A stretch of 5,364 nt of DNA from Spirochaetales bacterium (lineage in GTDB: Bacteria; Spirochaetota; Spirochaetia; JABEVK01): assembly GCA_013043995.1 (NCBI GenBank), contig JABEVL010000157.1, forward strand, positions 1-5,364. The letters run 5' to 3'. Of this stretch, positions 5,024 through 5,364 are shown piece by piece. The notes beneath the pieces were generated by a model, which saw nothing but the letters and a program-made list of their open reading frames with translations, did no database searches and was not told where the DNA came from. Position numbers and translations under genes: made by a program. The number at the start of each line of letters is the position of its first letter. Positions within the stretch are counted from its first letter, which is position 1.

Positions 5024-5364
5024 CAGGCGGCCCTCCGTAAGGATCGAATCAGAAGAAAGATGAAAAAGGGTCCACCCAGCAAGGCTGTGAGAAGGCCGAC
5101 GGGCAACTCAAAAGGCAGGGCAACAACACGAGCAAGCGTATCTGCCAAGGTCAGAAACCCCGCTCCGGCCAAGGCTGAAAGCGGAACAAAATAGCGGGCG
5201 TCTTCTCCCCAGAGCAGCCTTAATGCGTGAGGAATCATCAACCCCAGAAACCCAATGGCCCCTGTTGTAGCGACGCAACCTGCGGCCAAAAAAGCCACCC
5301 AAGCCAAACTGATGAGACGAAAACGTACAACGGGCAGCCCAAAGGTCGCCGCGGTCTCATCCCC
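5023..5364 (-). CDS. FecCD/BtuC-family ABC transporter permease, C-terminal part
   Basis: The reading frame is open to the window edge, giving the last 113 residues of a protein whose family is usually about 320-350 residues. The N-terminal two thirds lie outside. It reads GDETAATFGL at the edge, then AGCVATTGAIGFLGLMIPHALRLLWG, ADTLAR and ELPVGLLTALLGGPFFIFLL, all strongly conserved in the family. The GDE-A-LG element and GxIGFxGLxxPHxxR belong to the cytoplasmic coupling region that meets the ATPase; the remainder forms the last hydrophobic helices. Internal TTG codons, such as the one at 5307, are not the start, because the conserved sequence continues upstream of it. The protein sits in the inner membrane and forms a homodimer or heterodimer in this family. 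A substrate-binding protein gene would be expected further upstream on the - strand. Confidence 0.93.
   Translation of the reverse strand, partial: GDETAATFGLPVVRFRLISLAWVAFLAAGCVATTGAIGFLGLMIPHALRLLWGEDARYFVPLSALAGAGFLTLADTLARVVALPFELPVGLLTALLGGPFFIFLLIRSLRRAA
5031..5036 (-). promoter_or_regulatory. Ribosome-binding site of the ABC ATPase gene, inside the permease gene
   Basis: GGAGGG on the - strand lies 7 bases before the ATG at 5023, within the last permease codons. It is a strong Shine-Dalgarno, and with the TGATG stop-start overlap it settles the ATPase start. Confidence 0.75.

Noticed and set aside
4805..5194. 129-codon + strand open frame
   Set aside because: It lies antisense to the ABC ATPase and permease, whose motifs are unambiguous. 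Its product is basic and low-complexity, with no recognisable domain.
5023..5307. A complete 94-residue membrane protein starting at the TTG at 5307
   Set aside because: The conserved FecCD sequence continues in frame to the window edge (GDETAATFGL...), so this is the end of a longer permease.

Overview
The window most likely comes from a spirochaete. The first complete gene encodes a flagellar filament outer-layer (sheath) protein of the FlaA family, which is characteristic of periplasmic spirochaete flagella. A possible second FlaA-like tail just upstream would fit the tandem flaA pairs of Leptospira-type organisms. Base composition is moderate (roughly half G+C by eye), so a relative of Leptospira such as a Leptonema/Turneriella-like or uncultured lineage is more likely than low-GC Leptospira or Borrelia. 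That placement is inference.

Layout. On the + strand: the last 28 codons of an unidentified gene (1-87); flaA (91-924), which ends at a strong intrinsic terminator (928-952); a soluble histidine kinase with an N-terminal cyclic-nucleotide-binding domain (961-2142), starting 8 bases after the terminator T-tract and without a visible Shine-Dalgarno; and a secreted protein with a C-terminal OmpA-like peptidoglycan-binding domain (2139-3317), coupled to the kinase by an ATGA overlap. Convergent to these, on the - strand, lies tatD (3350-4135), a metal-dependent hydrolase/DNase. A + strand tRNA-Leu(UAA) gene (4181-4266) sits between tatD and a - strand ABC uptake cassette. The cassette comprises the C-terminal end of a FecCD/BtuC-type permease (5023-5364, running off the window) and its ATPase (4268-5023), joined by a TGATG overlap. 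The ATPase stop codon is one base from the tRNA 3' end.

How they fit together. flaA, the kinase and the OmpA-domain protein are co-oriented and may be partly co-transcribed by read-through of the terminator. That would link flagellar sheath production, a cyclic-nucleotide-gated phosphorelay input and a periplasmic peptidoglycan anchor, but this is suggested only by proximity. The permease and ATPase form an importer for a metal chelate or cofactor (siderophore, haem or cobalamin; the substrate cannot be resolved). tatD and the tRNA look like ordinary housekeeping genes.

I found no CRISPR array, transposase, integrase, toxin-antitoxin pair or phage gene. No obviously new biological system is visible. 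The points most worth a second look are the flaA-terminator-kinase junction, the cyclic-nucleotide-binding orphan kinase next to flaA, the Ala/Gln/Pro-rich low-complexity segment of FlaA, a 22-base perfect palindrome inside flaA, and the unusual Q-loop of the ABC ATPase.
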